A stretch of DNA of 5,642 nt from JAVKSL01 sp050744085 (GTDB lineage Bacteria > Actinomycetota > Acidimicrobiia > Acidimicrobiales > JAJPHD01), in NCBI GenBank assembly GCA_050744085.1, contig JBOGGU010000049.1, positions 1 through 5,642 on the forward strand, read 5' to 3'. The position numbers were made by a program, and so were the translations under genes. Positions within the stretch are counted from its first letter, which is position 1; the number at the start of each line of letters is the position of its first letter. The notes below the pieces were generated by a model, which had not been told where the DNA came from, made no database searches, and worked only from the letters and a program-made list of their open reading frames with translations. This document shows positions 4,605 through 5,642 of the stretch, piece by piece.

Positions 4605-5509
4605 GCGGCCTTTCGTGGGGTCGACGGTATCTGATGTGTGCCCCCGAGCATTTCGGGGTGGCCTACGAGATCAACCCATGGATGCACAAGGAGGTGCGAC
4701 CCGATCCTGACCTGGCAAGGACCCAGTTCGAAGACCTTGTGGCGACCCTGCGAGCGGGTGGGGCAGAGATCGAGCTGGAGGACCCCGCCGAGGGCTTGCC
4801 AGACCTGGTCTTCACCGCCAACGCGGGGATAGTCAACGGGCGCCAGTTCGTCCCAGCTCATTTTCGCCACCCGCAGCGCCAGGGCGAGACGGCCCACGAC
4901 GTCGCTTGGTTCGTGTCGAAGGGCTGGCGGGTGGATCGCCTTCCCGCCGACGTGGCCCACGAGGGCGCCGGGGACGCCCTGCCGTTCGCCACCGACGCGG
5001 AGCCGACGGCCGCCGCCGCCTCGGGGCAGCGCGAGGCCGAGCCCCGAACCCCGATGGGGCCGGTGCTGGTGTCTGGGTACCGTCTGCGCTCGGATGCCAC
5101 CTCCCACGCGCCCCTGGCCCGCCTGGTCGGGGTGCCGGTGCGATCGGTGGAGCTGGTGGACGAGCGGCTGTACCACCTGGATCTCATCTTCTGTCCCCTC
5201 GATGGCCGCAGGGCCATGATCGCCCCCCTCGGGCTTGACTCCTACGGTACAAGGGTCATGAAGGCCCTGGTCCCCGAGCCTTTGATCCTGGAGGACGACG
5301 AGGCCCTGGCATTTGTGGCCAACTCGGTGGTGGTTGACCACCTCGTGGTCATGCCTACCTGCCCACCTCGGGTCGGTCGCGAGCTGGAGGCTTGGGGCTT
5401 CACGGTGGCCGTCGTACCGGTCGGTGAGTTCCAAAAGGCAGGCGGCGGGTGCCGGTGCCTCACCCTTGCCCTGGATGTGGTCCTGGCCGAACCCCGGGGT
5501 GCGGCGTAA
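4601..5509 (+). CDS. Arginine dihydrolase / dimethylargininase-like amidinohydrolase
   Basis: A 302-residue member of the guanidino-group-modifying superfamily (arginine deiminase, DDAH, amidinotransferase). Visible in order: RRYLMCAPEHFGVAYEINPWM (8-28), LPDLVFTANAG (66-76), HPQRQGE (90-96), HEGAGDAL (120-127), YHLDLIFCPL (191-200) and AGGGCRCLTLAL (280-291). The likely nucleophile is Cys286 and the catalytic His is His192. Asn25 and Asn74 sit in the motifs (EINPWM, FTANAG) that mark the cyanobacterial arginine dihydrolases. Expected reaction: arginine to ornithine, CO2 and 2 NH3; a plain dimethylargininase or deiminase giving citrulline cannot be excluded. Residues about 130-152 are an Ala-rich insert absent from the compact family core. 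GTG 4601 overlaps the preceding stop (GTGA), implying translational coupling; ATG 4634 would cut into the first conserved strand. The preceding cyclodeaminase-like gene would use its ornithine product. Confidence 0.87.
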   Translation: MSGLSWGRRYLMCAPEHFGVAYEINPWMHKEVRPDPDLARTQFEDLVATLRAGGAEIELEDPAEGLPDLVFTANAGIVNGRQFVPAHFRHPQRQGETAHDVAWFVSKGWRVDRLPADVAHEGAGDALPFATDAEPTAAAASGQREAEPRTPMGPVLVSGYRLRSDATSHAPLARLVGVPVRSVELVDERLYHLDLIFCPLDGRRAMIAPLGLDSYGTRVMKALVPEPLILEDDEALAFVANSVVVDHLVVMPTCPPRVGRELEAWGFTVAVVPVGEFQKAGGGCRCLTLALDVVLAEPRGAA

Positions 5510-5540
5510 CCCCCGGAGTCGGCCCCGTCCGTCAAACGAT

Positions 5541-5583
5541 CTGGTCGTGTCTGTGTACCTAGAGAGGCTACAAAGACGACCAG
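5541..5583. terminator. Inverted repeat after the arginine operon, candidate terminator
   Basis: CTGGTCGT (5541-5548) and ACGACCAG (5576-5583) are a perfect 8-bp inverted repeat. Partial pairing continues inward, ending with CCT (5558-5560) against AGG (5565-5567) near a short loop. It begins 31 bases after the TAA of the dihydrolase gene. No T tract follows, which is common for actinobacterial terminators but weakens the call. It could instead be a protein-binding palindrome. Confidence 0.45.
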
Positions 5584-5596
5584 TTCTCGTCGGCAC

Positions 5597-5642
5597 CGCG
5601 CCCGCGCCCGCACCGCGGCCGCGCCCGCGCCCGCACCGCGGC
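5597..5642 (+). repeat. Perfect 23-bp tandem repeat, two copies, reaching the window edge
   Basis: Two identical 23-bp units occupy 5597-5619 and 5620-5642. Each contains GCGCCCGCGCCC followed by GCACCGCGGC. The array may continue beyond the window. The 12-mer GCGCCCGCGCCC also occurs at 1-12 and 25-36, on the same strand. No gene start is visible in this tail. Confidence 0.85.

Noticed and set aside
4634..5509. ATG 4634 as the start of the dihydrolase
   Set aside because: It would remove RRYL from the conserved first strand; GTG 4601 keeps it and overlaps the upstream stop.
4523..5596. 357-codon minus-strand frame opposite the dihydrolase
   Set aside because: Antisense to conserved catalytic motifs; its translation resembles no family.
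5597..5642. CRISPR array or attachment site at the right edge
   Set aside because: The 23-bp units are contiguous with no spacers, and no cas or integrase gene is present.

Overview
The window is gene-dense, very GC-rich bacterial chromosome (roughly 66-70% GC in most genes by hand count). GTG starts, a DUF2630 gene and a TIGR00300/LOR-SDH gene point to an actinobacterium or a relative, possibly the Acidimicrobiia. That placement is an inference from composition and gene families; there is no rRNA or phylogenetic marker here. No tRNA, rRNA, CRISPR array or insertion sequence was found, and no stretch over 300 bases lacks a gene.

Layout, left to right: (1) a GC-rich Ala/Pro-coding leader (1-132), open in frame into an ABC-transporter ATPase of the ferric-iron/polyamine type with a C-terminal TOBE-like region (133-1329, +). 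(2) A convergent minus-strand pair: DUF2630 (1675-1911), then pterin-4a-carbinolamine dehydratase (1352-1636). (3) A probable type II restriction-modification cassette: an MT-A70 family adenine methyltransferase (1978-2637, +) facing a BglII/BstYI-family restriction endonuclease (2613-3314, -). Their 3' ends overlap by 25 bp, and the endonuclease gene is clearly lower in GC (about 60%). (4) A plus-strand two-gene operon: a TIGR00300/LOR-SDH ornithine cyclodeaminase-like protein (3366-4604) and an arginine dihydrolase/DDAH-like amidinohydrolase (4601-5509), joined by a 4-nt GTGA overlap. (5) A 133-bp tail with an inverted repeat and a perfect 23-bp tandem repeat running to the window edge.

Two functional units stand out. 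The restriction-modification pair is expected to methylate adenine in, and cleave at, a GATC-containing palindrome; this is inferred from the endonuclease family. The arginine pair is expected to convert arginine to ornithine, CO2 and ammonia, and then ornithine to proline and ammonia. Cyanobacteria do this with one fused protein (AgrE/ArgZ type); here it is split into two coupled genes in the opposite order.

Short in-frame expansions recur: a 39-bp duplication in the ABC ATPase, an AQP repeat ahead of it, and an Ala-rich insert in the dihydrolase. A 12-mer, GCGCCCGCGCCC, occurs twice at each end of the window. The window may therefore begin and end in copies of a GC-rich repeat, possibly assembly break points.
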